A DNA stretch of 64,000 nt from Methylacidiphilum caldifontis (GCF_017310505.1 NZ_CP065957.1:744001-808000); one strand, 5' to 3'. Positions 8,289-17,510 are shown, counted from the stretch's first letter. Numbers and translations: made by a program. Notes: generated from the sequence alone by a model not told the origin.

Positions 8289-8967
8289 ACCTTTCAGTCT
8301 TATCGATTTTCCTGGAATACCTGCTGCAGTTATTTTCACACAGGGCTGCGATTTTCGTTGCCCTTACTGTTATGTTCCTCAGCTCGTTGTCCCCGAAAGC
8401 TATGGTTCTCTATTGGCTGAGGACCAGGTTTTGAATTTTTTAGAATCCCGGAAAGGAAAGATCGAAGGGGTGGTTATAACGGGTGGAGAACCTACCTTAC
8501 AGCAAGATCTTCTGCCCTTTATTATGCTTATTAAAAAGATGGGGTTTTTAGTTAAACTCGACACCAATGGAAGTCATCCTGAAATAACCGAAAGCTTAAT
8601 ACGAGAACAACTGATCGATTATGTAGCCATGGACTTCAAAGCCCCCCTAGAAAAGTATAGAGAAATGACAAGGTCTTTAATCGATAAGGAGATCATTGCC
8701 CGAAGTATCGCTTTGCTTATCCACTCTAACATAGAGTACGAGTTTCGAACAACCGTAGTAAAAGAAGATATCACATTTGAAGATTTTAAAAGGATGGTTG
8801 ATCAGATCAAAGGAGCTAAAAAATATGTCCTTCAGAAATTTATTCCCAAAGCTCCCCTTGTCGATCCTTCTTATGAAAAGAAACATCCCTTGGATCTTGA
8901 AGAAATTGAGAAGTGGAAAAATTATGCCCTAAGCAGGATCAAAAAAGTCATCGTAAGGAATTATTAA
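8269..8967 (+). CDS. nrdG: Anaerobic RNR activating protein (radical SAM)
   Basis: It generates the glycyl radical on NrdD from S-adenosylmethionine. The start at 8269 (MKIGGIEPFSLIDFPGIPAA) is chosen because it opens the family N-terminus; the open frame extends further left but would lie deep inside nrdD. The [4Fe-4S] motif is CDFRCPYC, followed by GGEPTLQ and a partial TIM barrel. It is 232 residues, longer than E. coli NrdG (154) and like the archaeal and thermophile type. It overlaps the end of nrdD by 20 bases. Its electron donor is not encoded nearby. Confidence 0.93.
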   Translation: MKIGGIEPFSLIDFPGIPAAVIFTQGCDFRCPYCYVPQLVVPESYGSLLAEDQVLNFLESRKGKIEGVVITGGEPTLQQDLLPFIMLIKKMGFLVKLDTNGSHPEITESLIREQLIDYVAMDFKAPLEKYREMTRSLIDKEIIARSIALLIHSNIEYEFRTTVVKEDITFEDFKRMVDQIKGAKKYVLQKFIPKAPLVDPSYEKKHPLDLEEIEKWKNYALSRIKKVIVRNY

Positions 8968-8989
8968 GCCTGAACCATAGAAATATTAT

Positions 8990-9424
8990 ATGTATGAGAT
9001 TTACACATCTATCGAAATCGAAGCTAAAAAGGAAGACCTCTGGAATTGTCTTGTAGATTTTCATTCCTATTCAGCCTGGAATCCTTTTTTAAGAAAAATT
9101 GGAATAAAAAACCTACGTCCCCATGAATCATTTTGGCTTTTGGTTCAAGCTCCTGCTTCACTACCTGTAATCATGAAAGGGATGATTCTTAGCATCGAGC
9201 CACAATCGTTACTTGTCTGGCGTTGTCATTTAATTCATCCTCTTTTGTTAACAGGCATACACAAGCTCGAACTCACTGAAACCGTTCCTTGTCATACCCT
9301 TTTTGTCCACACAGAACAATTCCAGGGAATACTACCCCCTTTACTTTGGACAATGATAAAGCCAAGGGTATACAAAGGATTTGAAAGCATGAATAAAGCC
9401 CTTAAACAAAAGATCGAGAAATGA
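8990..9424 (+). CDS. SRPBCC-family (START-like) protein
   Basis: The 144-residue protein has the helix-grip pattern: IYTSIEIEAKKEDLWNCLVD, FHSYSAWNPFLRKIGI, then alternating strands ending in HTEQFQGILPPLLW and a C-terminal helix (MIKPRVYKGFESMNKALKQ). Such folds bind hydrophobic ligands; no ligand is predictable. It follows nrdG by 22 bases on the same strand and may be the last gene of that operon, though a link to ribonucleotide reduction is doubtful. No signal peptide. Confidence 0.8.
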   Translation: MYEIYTSIEIEAKKEDLWNCLVDFHSYSAWNPFLRKIGIKNLRPHESFWLLVQAPASLPVIMKGMILSIEPQSLLVWRCHLIHPLLLTGIHKLELTETVPCHTLFVHTEQFQGILPPLLWTMIKPRVYKGFESMNKALKQKIEK

Positions 9425-9448
9425 AGTTGATCTCCACCTAAATCCCTA

Positions 9449-9477
9449 TTGACCTTTTTTTTCCCTGTTCATATTCA
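9449..9477 (+). promoter_or_regulatory. Possible sigma-70-like promoter for the DMT permease
   Basis: TTGACC (9449-9454) is followed after 17 bases by TATTCA (9472-9477), about 75-100 bases before the permease start. The -35 is good and the -10 is weak. A pattern match only. Confidence 0.25.
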
Positions 9478-9575
9478 GCCAGCCCGGTTCCAACCCATTG
9501 GCTTGGCCAGAAAATTACCAAATATGAGATTAATAGGCACCGATAAAATTTTTGATAAATGATCATTTCCTGCCC

Positions 9576-10442
9576 ATGACAGCATTACTTCTCCCTCTTA
9601 TTGCAAGCATCATTCAACCTTTAGGTTTTCTCCTTATCAAAAAGGGTACAGACAAACCCTTGCAAGCTCTGTATGCAGCATTGATAACCAATATCTTCTT
9701 TGGCTTATTCTCTTTTCCTTTCCTTGTGATTACTCCAAAATCGGGGTGGTTCCTCCCTTCCCTTGCAGCCTTATTAAGCGACCTAGGTCAACTTCTTCTC
9801 TTTCTTTCTGTGATAGGTAGTGACGTTTCGGTCATCACCCCGGTCATGGGGACAAAAGTGCTTTTCATAGCCCTCTTAGATTGGTTTTTTGCTAGCCACA
9901 AGTTTGATCCTAAACTCGCTCTATCTATTTTCTTCTCCATTCTTGGTTTTTTCCTTTTAAACAAGCCTACATCCAAAAAAATCCTTTTAAATTCCGTAGA
10001 AAACAACAAAGGACTATTTTTTGCCGTTGGTTGTTCCTTGCTTTTTGCTTGTTCTGATCTCATCATTCAGAAAGCTTCACATGAACCTTTCTTACCTTTT
10101 CTTCTGCGCCTGTATGTCCTTTGTGCTGTTTTTTCTCTCCCTTTTCTCTCTTTTTTTTCTCTCTTTTGGAAACAACCTTCTTTTTTCCCTATCCCCCTCA
10201 TTTCAGGAAGTCTGATCCAGGGCTTTCAAGGCCTGATTGTCGCTCTGGGTATCCTTTTCAGCGCAAATGCAGCCCAAACCAATATCCTCTATAACCTAAG
10301 GGGAATATGGTCTGTATTGATTGTTTGGACTTTAGGTTTTCTGTTTAAAACCGAAGATTCGGTGCAACAAAAGGGAGTTTTTTTCAACAGGGTTGTTGCG
10401 GCTTTATCTTTTTTAATTTCAGCGGTCTTCGCTCTTTTATGA
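9576..10442 (+). CDS. EamA/DMT-type membrane permease
   Basis: About 288 residues, with roughly ten hydrophobic helices in two halves, the arrangement of the drug/metabolite transporter superfamily. Recognisable pieces are IIQPLGFLLIKKG (first helix), ITPVMGTKVLFIALLDWFFA in the first half, and CSDLIIQKASHEP starting the second half. An in-frame TTG at 9552 would add eight residues; the ATG at 9576 is preferred because it opens directly on the first helix. Substrate unknown. Neither neighbour is clearly linked, so the gene is probably a single unit. Confidence 0.8.
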   Translation: MTALLLPLIASIIQPLGFLLIKKGTDKPLQALYAALITNIFFGLFSFPFLVITPKSGWFLPSLAALLSDLGQLLLFLSVIGSDVSVITPVMGTKVLFIALLDWFFASHKFDPKLALSIFFSILGFFLLNKPTSKKILLNSVENNKGLFFAVGCSLLFACSDLIIQKASHEPFLPFLLRLYVLCAVFSLPFLSFFSLFWKQPSFFPIPLISGSLIQGFQGLIVALGILFSANAAQTNILYNLRGIWSVLIVWTLGFLFKTEDSVQQKGVFFNRVVAALSFLISAVFALL

Positions 10443-10581
10443 TTTTTTACTTTGCTATCCCCTGCTTCTTTCTTCTATTGCCAAAAATCCATTTCGAGGA
10501 ATTGTAGTTTTAAGGCCACCGGCTGTTTCTTTGCACTTTATTCTTTTCGAGATAAATGTTTAAATTGTTTAAAATAATCCC

Positions 10582-12009
10582 TTGAAAGAACTTTGGAAAA
10601 AAAGTGCAACCGAACTTAGCCATTTAATCAGAAACAGGGAAATTTCCCCTGTTGAACTGGTTAATCTTTATGCCGAAAGGATAGAAAAGATCGATCCTTA
10701 CCTGCATGCTTTTACTTATCTCTCTGTCGAGTCGGCTAAAGAAAAGGCTAAAGCACTCGAAAAAGAAATACTCGAGGGTTCTGTTCTTTCTCCCTTATGC
10801 GGTGTTCCTATAGCCATTAAAGAGCATTATGACATCGTTTCTTTGCCCTCAACCCATGGATCCCTGCTTTTCAAGGATTATATTGCCAAAGAAGACCATC
10901 TGCTTATCAAAAGGCTTAAGGAAGCCAAGGCTCTTATCCTAGGAAAAACAAACATGCCTGAGTTCGGTTTTAGTGCAGTAAGCCACAACCCCCTGTTTCC
11001 AGCAACAAAAAACCCTTGGAACCTCTCGTTAACCGCTGGAGGATCAAGCTCTGGTTCAGCGGCAGCTGTTGCTGCTGGCCTTTGTCCCCTTTCCCTGGGA
11101 AGTGATGGAGGGGGCTCAATCCGGATCCCCGCTTCTTTTTGTGGAATTTTTGGCTACAAACCCTCACGGGGAAGGATTCCTTGGCCTATAGGTCGTGGAA
11201 GAGATTTTGAAAACTGGGAACTTTTTTCTCATGCTGGTCCACTTTGCCGAACCGTCGAAGATGCAGTTATTTTTTTATCTGTTCTTGCTGGTCCCGATCC
11301 TTCTGACCCTTATTCACTTCCACCAGCTGAATTTGGATGGGAAAACTGCTTGAAAGAAGATATAAAAGGCCTAAAGATCGCCTATAGTTTAGATCTTGGG
11401 TATGCAAGAGTCGATCCAGAACTCAAGCAGATCATCTCCAAAGCGATAGAACTATTTGAATCGGACTTGGGATGCAAAATTGAGGAAGTTGATCCGGGAT
11501 GGCCTGATCCCTCTGAAGCCTTTTTGACTTTGGTTTATTTTGGAGCAGACTTAATTGCCTTTCGCAAAGCGATGTCAGAAAACCGGAAGAAAGTTAGCCC
11601 TCATATCAGCGATTTTGTAGAACGAAATTTGAAACCAGAAGATTTTTCTTTAGCTTTAAAACGCAGAAGGGAAATCATATACAAAATGAGCAAACTCATG
11701 GAAAAGTACGACCTTTTTTTGAGTCCTGTTACTGCTATTGCTCCCTTTGAGCTCTATTTCCAGGGACCCGATTTCATAGCGGGTCATCCTGTCAATCCTC
11801 ACGTTGGATGGATTCCTTTTACTTACATCATGAACATGACCGGGCAACCCGCCGCTGCTGTTCCTGCAGGATGGACCTCTAAGGGACTGCCCGTAGGCCT
11901 GCAGATTGCAGGTAAACATCTTGATGATCTTACTACTCTCAAAGCCTCCTATGCTTTCGAAAAGGTCTGTCCATGGAATGAGAAATGGCCTTCTATTGCC
12001 TTTATTTAA
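10582..12009 (+). CDS. Amidase-signature family hydrolase
   Basis: The Ser-cisSer-Lys amidase fold is clear. The catalytic Lys lies in VPIAIKEHYDI, the glycine/serine loop is GGSSSGSAAAVAAGLCPLSL, and the nucleophile block is GSDGGGSIRIPASFCGIFGY. The start is TTG at 10582 (MKELWKKSATELSHLIRNRE), needed to keep the first helix. At 475 residues it is family-typical. It is not GatA by context, because gatB and gatC are absent nearby, and the signature does not reveal the substrate. It may feed ammonia to the cell, as other C-N hydrolases in this window may. Confidence 0.85.
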   Translation: MKELWKKSATELSHLIRNREISPVELVNLYAERIEKIDPYLHAFTYLSVESAKEKAKALEKEILEGSVLSPLCGVPIAIKEHYDIVSLPSTHGSLLFKDYIAKEDHLLIKRLKEAKALILGKTNMPEFGFSAVSHNPLFPATKNPWNLSLTAGGSSSGSAAAVAAGLCPLSLGSDGGGSIRIPASFCGIFGYKPSRGRIPWPIGRGRDFENWELFSHAGPLCRTVEDAVIFLSVLAGPDPSDPYSLPPAEFGWENCLKEDIKGLKIAYSLDLGYARVDPELKQIISKAIELFESDLGCKIEEVDPGWPDPSEAFLTLVYFGADLIAFRKAMSENRKKVSPHISDFVERNLKPEDFSLALKRRREIIYKMSKLMEKYDLFLSPVTAIAPFELYFQGPDFIAGHPVNPHVGWIPFTYIMNMTGQPAAAVPAGWTSKGLPVGLQIAGKHLDDLTTLKASYAFEKVCPWNEKWPSIAFI

Positions 12010-12297
12010 TTTTAAAAAGTTCAATCCATTATTCTCGACCGCTCCCCGACCTTAGAATATTATCATCGATGCAAGGCTAAAGAGTTTTGCTAACAATTTG
12101 CGGTAAGGATTTCGGCGAAGCCAAGCTAACACTTATGCAGGTGGTTGTTTAAAACAGAGATAAACCGATCGGTCTTGGAGCTGTTCGCCAGAATATCTCT
12201 CTCTGCCCATAAGCTGAGTTCATAAAAGTGATGAGGGATTGACTCACTCTTTCAAGCTTCAAAAATTAGAACAGTAATCAACCCTTTTTAATGTTTT

Positions 12298-12741
12298 CTA
12301 TCCTTTCCTATAGGGAAGAAATTTTCCGTCCATGACGATTCTTACCCGTGGTCCTGAAGCTGTATCTACCCTTTCCAGACTAATGACCATGTCCACGGCA
12401 CTCATGATTCCATCTCCAAACTTTTCCCAGATAAGTTCACGAACGGCTTCTCCATAAACTCCAAATGCTTCGTAAAATCGGTAAAGAACTGGATCATTGG
12501 GAACTTGTTTATCCCAGCTTCTATCCACGCATTTTTGCAATTGAACGGAAATCTCCGGTCCCAACCCAAGAAGAGCACAGATCCGATCTGCCTGTTCTTT
12601 TTCCGCTGTAGCCTTTCCCATACAAACAGCGACCAGAAATACAGCAGATATGCCAGTTTGACGGGCGATCTCTTCCCAGGAAAGTTTTTTGCTTTCCTTG
12701 GCTTCCTCTATCTTTTCCCAAATTAAATGCCTTTGCATCAA
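12298..12741 (-). CDS. cynS: Cyanate hydratase (cyanase)
   Basis: It converts cyanate and bicarbonate to ammonia and CO2, via carbamate. The N-terminal helical domain (LSWEEIARQTGISAVFLVAV) and the C-terminal catalytic domain are complete. The family residues are visible as Arg88 and Glu91 in LYRFYEAFG and Ser114 in GIMSAVDM, corresponding to Arg96, Glu99 and Ser122 of E. coli CynS. At 147 residues it is normal length. No cyanate transporter or CynR is adjacent. It could detoxify cyanate or supply nitrogen. Confidence 0.95.
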   Translation of the reverse strand: MMQRHLIWEKIEEAKESKKLSWEEIARQTGISAVFLVAVCMGKATAEKEQADRICALLGLGPEISVQLQKCVDRSWDKQVPNDPVLYRFYEAFGVYGEAVRELIWEKFGDGIMSAVDMVISLERVDTASGPRVRIVMDGKFLPYRKG

Positions 12742-12772
12742 GCGGGCTCCTTTTTTAAACTATTCTAATTCT

Positions 12773-13801
12773 TTATTCTTCTCCATTAAAATGGGGATTA
12801 AAGGAAAGAGCTTTTCCATTTTTTGCCGGAGTTAAGATGCAGTACTCTTTAATCCATGATAAGATAGAAGCCTTGAGATCTTCTCCAGATTTTGTCATCG
12901 TATCAAATTTTGTTGCTTCTTCGGTTAATTTTTCAGCTAGTTTTCTTGCATCCCCTTTACCCTTGTACTTTACTTCCTGGCATTCCACAAAGATGTTATT
13001 CCATACGGCACGTACGGCTTCCCAAAAAGGACCTGTTTTTTGCATGTATCGAACGGCTGGGCTGAAATCCAGCTTATTCTCTTTCTGGTAAATAATAACC
13101 CCTAACTCTCTGGCCAAAGCATGCTCTTTTGAATGATCATAGACCCATTTTTCATTATCCTCCTGCAGTATCCATCCTTGCTGCAAAACGATTTGGTGCA
13201 TGACCGACTCCATGACGTTATAATCGGAACGCCTTGTTGTTTCCCTTCGAGGAAGAGGTCTCCAAAGCTTATGGGAAATCCATTCTGAATACCCTCCCTC
13301 ATGAGTCCATTTCCCATAACTGGCATACCGAGGGGCATCATCCACATTCCAGACCGTCTGAACCCAACAGCCTTTTACTTCAGCCGGTTCAAGAACAACC
13401 GATCTCCAGCAGTTATCAGCTGTATAACTCCAAAATGTAGCCCTTTCGTAATCCCAATCTTCTCTCCAATGTTTTATCACTATTCCCCGAGAATCAACCA
13501 AGAGGTGTTGAAGGCTGATGTGTCGGTCTTTGTCTTCTAGAACAATGACTTTTTCGTATCCTTTAACTGTGTAGGATGGATAAAGGGAATAGGCAGGATA
13601 TAAAGAGAATATTTCGTTAAACCGGTAAACAACTTTCCAGTTACCTGCCATGGAAAGGATAGCTTTGCGATCTTCAGCAAGAATATCGTTTTTGATGTTC
13701 TCTGAATGTAAAGTAATAGGCTCGATTGTGCTTAAAAGGGTAATTAAAGAGAAAAAAACATGAAGCATAAGGAAAGATAATCTCAGCCATAAAAGATTCA
13801 T
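12773..13801 (-). CDS. Exported DUF6607-like protein
   Basis: A signal peptide (LRLSFLMLHVFFSLITLLS) precedes a roughly 310-residue domain. It has motifs AILSMAGNWKVVYRFNE, IVIKHWREDWDYE, the Trp-rich GCWVQTVWNVDDAPRYASYG and HEGGYSEWISHKLWRPLPRR. These fit the DUF6607 family as I remember it: periplasmic, function unknown. The high Trp/Tyr content suggests a beta-rich fold. It runs in the same direction as cynS, 31 bases upstream of it, so the two might share a transcript, though a functional link is not obvious. Confidence 0.65.
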   Translation of the reverse strand: MNLLWLRLSFLMLHVFFSLITLLSTIEPITLHSENIKNDILAEDRKAILSMAGNWKVVYRFNEIFSLYPAYSLYPSYTVKGYEKVIVLEDKDRHISLQHLLVDSRGIVIKHWREDWDYERATFWSYTADNCWRSVVLEPAEVKGCWVQTVWNVDDAPRYASYGKWTHEGGYSEWISHKLWRPLPRRETTRRSDYNVMESVMHQIVLQQGWILQEDNEKWVYDHSKEHALARELGVIIYQKENKLDFSPAVRYMQKTGPFWEAVRAVWNNIFVECQEVKYKGKGDARKLAEKLTEEATKFDTMTKSGEDLKASILSWIKEYCILTPAKNGKALSFNPHFNGEE

Positions 13802-13918
13802 AGGAAAGAAAAAGTTTTGCCTTTGGACCGATCAGGGAAAAATAATAATTTAGCCTCGTTCTTGGCCTCAATTTAGGTTATGTTCCATTCTTTGTATAAA
13901 AAAGAGTGTTGATTGAGC

Positions 13919-15682
13919 ATGTTTCCAAGAAACGTTATTTTGCAATCCTTTCTCTCTAGTTCTATTGGTTTATTATCTTTCTTTTTTTTCTTTTATCCGC
14001 CACTGCCTCTTTTTCTAAGAGCATCTGAAGTTTATTTAACTTCGGCCACAAGATCTACAGCATCAGCCGCAAGCGACCCTATATCGATTGAAGAAGATGA
14101 TCAGCCCCTTTTTCTCGAAGAAATAGGACAAAGTAGTCATGGTAAAAAACATTGGTATGATTATCTGATTGAAGCCGATCCAGGTTCGTGCATAGTTCAA
14201 ACTGCTGATGATTACGAACAAAATGTTCCCCAAAAAATTGCCGTTTTACCTTTTTCACTTAAGGGAAGCGCAAAGTTCTCGATTAATGGGTTAAAAATTG
14301 ACCCTCGAAAAGAAGATCTTCTTGAAAGCTGGAAATGGACTATTGCCCAAAGGGCTAGAAGAGTCTTTCATGGCTTTCTTTCTGCAAGAGAATTTGATGT
14401 CATTCCTTTATCCACTATTGATAGTATTCTTTTAAGAAAAAAAATTGGGACCGACTCCGCCCTTAAAGCTTTGAAGCCTGAAATCCTTGGTCAATGGTTG
14501 GGGGCGGACTGCCTTGTCTATGGAGAGATCTATCCCTACCAGAGGTTTTATCTTGTTATGGGCAGCGGGATTCGTATTAAAATGTCCATAAAAATCGTTT
14601 CTTCAAAAACAGGAAAAGTGCTCTTGAGTGGCAGTGTCAACCGAAATTATTTGGATATTAACCCACGGTTTGATCCCGTTGATATTGCTGTATCCTCGGT
14701 TTTGACCCTCTCAACTTTAAGAGATATTAATTTAAGAAGGGCTGAAGATGAAGCTTGCAGGGAACTGGCTTTAAGGATTCCCCTATCACCCAGAAAAGCC
14801 TATCCTGTACTTCCTGAAAAAGAAAACTCTTTTCCCAAACCGTTAGCCTTAAGAGAAAATGAATCCTTGGTTAAAACCGATGAGCAGGCTCAAGACAACC
14901 CCCCCGAGAGTTGCTATACTGAACCTCCAAAGGCTTGGGCGGTTACCGAAAAAAAATCTGAGCTTCAAAGATTCTTTCTCCCTGAACAACATTTCATTGA
15001 ACATAGCAAGAAAAAAAAAGTGGATTATCTTCTAGATGTCGATCCTTCACATTTTAAATGCAGCACATCGGCTTTCTTGATGATTGAACAACCTATGAAG
15101 TTCGCTATTCTTCCTTTTATTGATGATGCAACCAAAGGGAAATTTGTTATTAATGGAATTCCCCTTTCATTGAGATCAAAAGAAAGAAGAGCACAAATGC
15201 GTTGGACCATTGCCAACAGGTTACGTCGAGGTATAGCCTGTTACCTTGCTCAAAGGGATTGGGAAATTCAAAGCCTGGACCTTACGGATAACATTCTAAA
15301 AGCTCATGGATGGAAGAAGGCTTCGGACATGCTAAAAACGGATCCCACCACTCTAGGAGATTGGCTGGGTGTCGATTGCGTGGTGTATGGCCGGGTTTCG
15401 TCGATGATGTCGATATATGCTTTAATGTATTCAGCCTGTAGAGTAGGTATCGAGGTCAAACTGGTTTCAACTAAATCTTCAAAAAGTCTTGTTGAAGTTT
15501 CAGGCAGTCGCACAGAGTCCTCTTTTGCTCCCGCCTTAGATCCTCTAGATATTGCGGTTTCCTCTGTTACTACCGCCCTTCTAATCAGGGATGTAACCTT
15601 TAAAAGGGCAGAAGACGAAGTATGCCGAGAAATTGTTGCTCGCATTCCCTCAACATATAAAGAAAACAACAGAACCAACTGA
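13919..15682 (+). CDS. Exported protein with two tandem GNA1162/DUF799-like domains
   Basis: The ATG at 13919 is preferred to a TTG at 13913. A signal segment (FLSSSIGLLSFFFFF) leads into two copies of one domain of about 200 residues (81-290 and 369-579). Shared landmarks are YLIEADP/YLLDVDP, KIAVLPF/KFAILPF, KWTIAQRARR/RWTIANRLRR, LGQWLGADCLVYGEI/LGDWLGVDCVVYGRV, DPVDIAVSSV/DPLDIAVSSV and RRAEDEACREL/KRAEDEVCREI. The domain resembles the GNA1162 family of putative outer-membrane lipoproteins, usually present once per protein. No lipobox Cys is evident. The TPR gene follows after 29 bases. Role unknown; possibly envelope assembly. Confidence 0.7.
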   Translation: MFPRNVILQSFLSSSIGLLSFFFFFYPPLPLFLRASEVYLTSATRSTASAASDPISIEEDDQPLFLEEIGQSSHGKKHWYDYLIEADPGSCIVQTADDYEQNVPQKIAVLPFSLKGSAKFSINGLKIDPRKEDLLESWKWTIAQRARRVFHGFLSAREFDVIPLSTIDSILLRKKIGTDSALKALKPEILGQWLGADCLVYGEIYPYQRFYLVMGSGIRIKMSIKIVSSKTGKVLLSGSVNRNYLDINPRFDPVDIAVSSVLTLSTLRDINLRRAEDEACRELALRIPLSPRKAYPVLPEKENSFPKPLALRENESLVKTDEQAQDNPPESCYTEPPKAWAVTEKKSELQRFFLPEQHFIEHSKKKKVDYLLDVDPSHFKCSTSAFLMIEQPMKFAILPFIDDATKGKFVINGIPLSLRSKERRAQMRWTIANRLRRGIACYLAQRDWEIQSLDLTDNILKAHGWKKASDMLKTDPTTLGDWLGVDCVVYGRVSSMMSIYALMYSACRVGIEVKLVSTKSSKSLVEVSGSRTESSFAPALDPLDIAVSSVTTALLIRDVTFKRAEDEVCREIVARIPSTYKENNRTN

Positions 15683-15711
15683 TCAGATTTCTTTTTTCAT
15701 TAAATACTCTT

Positions 15712-16560
15712 ATGAAAAGCCCTTTTAACCCCTTTATTTTTTTCACCCGTTTTGTTTTGTTTTTCTCTCTTTTTACAAGAGCTTTTGCGCTCTCTAAGGA
15801 AGGTGAAGTGGAGAAGTCGGCTCTTAATCAACCAGCAGGCAAAGAAGAATTTTCTTTATCTCCTTCAATCAGACCAAGTCAGCTTAAAAAAACTGATCCT
15901 TTTTACAAGAAACTTTCGATTACAGAACAAAAAAAAGCGTTTTTCGAAAAAGCCCTGATTTTGGAAAAGGACCAACATTGGGAGGAGTTAAACAGGCTTT
16001 CAAAAAAATGGATCCAAAGCTTTCCTCAAGAAGCAGCTGCACATTTTTTTCTAGGCCTCTCTTATGAAAACCTTGGCCATTATCGCAAGGCCATTAAAGA
16101 ATACAAGGAAGCGGTAAGACTTAAAGAAGATTTTCCCAAGGCTTGGTGTAATCTTGGTAGCGCTTATGCCTATCTAAAAGACTATTCCAAAGCCACTGAA
16201 GCTTTAGAGAAAGCTTTGAAAGAATATCCAGATTTTGCTAGAGCATGGTCAAACCTCGGTGCATGCTACATTATGCGTGGATACTACGCAGAGGCTATCG
16301 AAGCCTTGAAGAAAGCTACAAGGCTAAAACCTGATCTAGCTGATTCCTGGTGCAACCTGGGAACCGCATACGGAGAGATAAAAGCCTATGATAAAGCGAT
16401 AGAGTCCATGCAGAGGGCGACACAACTCAAAGCCGATTATCTTGAAGCGTGGTATAACCTAGCGAAGCTTTACGGCATCATGAATAACATTCAAAAAAAA
16501 GCTGAAGCTGAACAAAAGATTCAGGCAATCATTGCAAGAAGAACTCATCCCTCGCCATAA
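15712..16560 (+). CDS. Exported TPR-repeat protein
   Basis: An N-terminal signal segment (FIFFTRFVLFFSLFTRAFA) is followed by a charged linker and, from about residue 85, at least five tetratricopeptide repeats. They have the pattern AAHFFLGLSYENLGHYRKAI, AWCNLGSAYAYLKDYSKATE, AWSNLGACYIMRGYYAEAIE, SWCNLGTAYGEIKAYDKAIE and AWYNLAKLYGI. It is probably a periplasmic scaffold. It follows the double GNA1162-like gene closely and is likely co-transcribed, which suggests the two proteins interact. That pairing recalls proteobacterial clusters with a GNA1162-like lipoprotein and small helical-repeat partners. Confidence 0.85.
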   Translation: MKSPFNPFIFFTRFVLFFSLFTRAFALSKEGEVEKSALNQPAGKEEFSLSPSIRPSQLKKTDPFYKKLSITEQKKAFFEKALILEKDQHWEELNRLSKKWIQSFPQEAAAHFFLGLSYENLGHYRKAIKEYKEAVRLKEDFPKAWCNLGSAYAYLKDYSKATEALEKALKEYPDFARAWSNLGACYIMRGYYAEAIEALKKATRLKPDLADSWCNLGTAYGEIKAYDKAIESMQRATQLKADYLEAWYNLAKLYGIMNNIQKKAEAEQKIQAIIARRTHPSP

Positions 16561-16569
16561 GAGGCAAAT

Positions 16570-16833
16570 TTACTTTTTGGATTGTGCAGAATGCCTTTTT
16601 GATTTCAAGGATTTCTTTTCCTTTTTAGGCGGACCATACACCACCTCTTTGAGTTCTCCCACAGTTACTTTGCCTCTAGGCACTGGTTGTGTTTCGATCA
16701 ATTCCTGTCCTCCCTGAACGGGAAGTATCGTTAGCCTATATCCTTTAGGAGTCTTGACTAAAGCAGCAAAAGAAACACCAAGCAGCGAAAAAAAGAAAAG
16801 ACAACTCACAACAAATATTGGCTTACAGTCCAT
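16570..16833 (-). CDS. Small exported hypothetical protein
   Basis: The start at 16833 (MDCKPIFVVSCLFFFSLLGV) gives a clean signal peptide ending near VSFAA; an ATG ten codons upstream only adds unrelated residues. The mature part of about 65 residues contains PKGYRLTILPVQGGQELIET and ends in a basic tail (KKEKKSLKSKRHSAQSKK). I do not recognise a family. It converges with the TPR gene with nine bases between the stops. The basic tail could bind envelope polymers or nucleic acid, but nothing shows this. Confidence 0.6.
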   Translation of the reverse strand: MDCKPIFVVSCLFFFSLLGVSFAALVKTPKGYRLTILPVQGGQELIETQPVPRGKVTVGELKEVVYGPPKKEKKSLKSKRHSAQSKK

Positions 16834-16928
16834 TATTGTAAAAACTACTTTTGTTTTTATCAAAATCCAACAAATAAGTCATGAAAAGAGGAGGGCAATC
16901 TAAAAAAAATTTAGCGAAGAAGACCAAC

Positions 16929-17462
16929 TTATGATCTTTTTGCTTCCTCTCGCTTGGGATAGATAATGACTCCATCTACAAGCTTACACCAAGGAGTAAG
17001 CTCATGTTTTTTTTCTTTTCCCATTGGGAAGATGTGGAAAACACTAATGGCTTGCACAGTGAGGGCATCGGAGATTAAAAAGCGGTGGCATCGCCAGGGC
17101 AGAGTTTCAGCGCACATGATGGCTACATTTTTTTCCTTTGCTTTCTCAATGATACATTTGATAGCCCTTGCAAAACTTTCCGTGGCCATATAATCGGCAA
17201 ATCCCCTGAAACTGTCATTTTGCCATCCTTCATTAACCGAATCTTTCTTAGGATGCCTAAATCCCCCAGCCTCAGCTAAATGACTATAACCGATGGCCTC
17301 TTTTTCAAGAGCAACTTTCAAATTTTCCTTATTAAATTGGGGATTATGCAATGACCGCGGAACGGACCGGACGTCATACAAAAAATTAATTCCTGCAGTT
17401 TTCAACTCACCAATAAATTCTTCTATGGATTTTGTACCATGCCCGATCGTTTTGATTATCAT
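16929..17462 (-). CDS. DUF488 family protein
   Basis: The 177-residue protein contains the family signatures TIGHGTKSIEEFIGELK, LYDVRSVPRS, the GY-H-L/GGFR block (YSHLAEAGGFRHP), FRGFADYM and the Cys-rich AIMCAETLPWRCHR. DUF488 proteins are cytosolic, of unknown biochemical activity, and widely distributed. It is divergent from the nucleoside hydrolase gene, 48 bases apart, so the promoters overlap. No neighbour suggests its job. Confidence 0.9.
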   Translation of the reverse strand: MIIKTIGHGTKSIEEFIGELKTAGINFLYDVRSVPRSLHNPQFNKENLKVALEKEAIGYSHLAEAGGFRHPKKDSVNEGWQNDSFRGFADYMATESFARAIKCIIEKAKEKNVAIMCAETLPWRCHRFLISDALTVQAISVFHIFPMGKEKKHELTPWCKLVDGVIIYPKREEAKRS

Positions 17463-17510
17463 TTCAGTACAATGTAACTCTTAGTTTTTCTAAAAACTAC
17501 TCATAAGCTT

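Noticed and set aside
12010-12297. Possible decayed gene between the amidase and cyanase
   Set aside because: Several stops in every frame and no recognisable motif; called intergenic.
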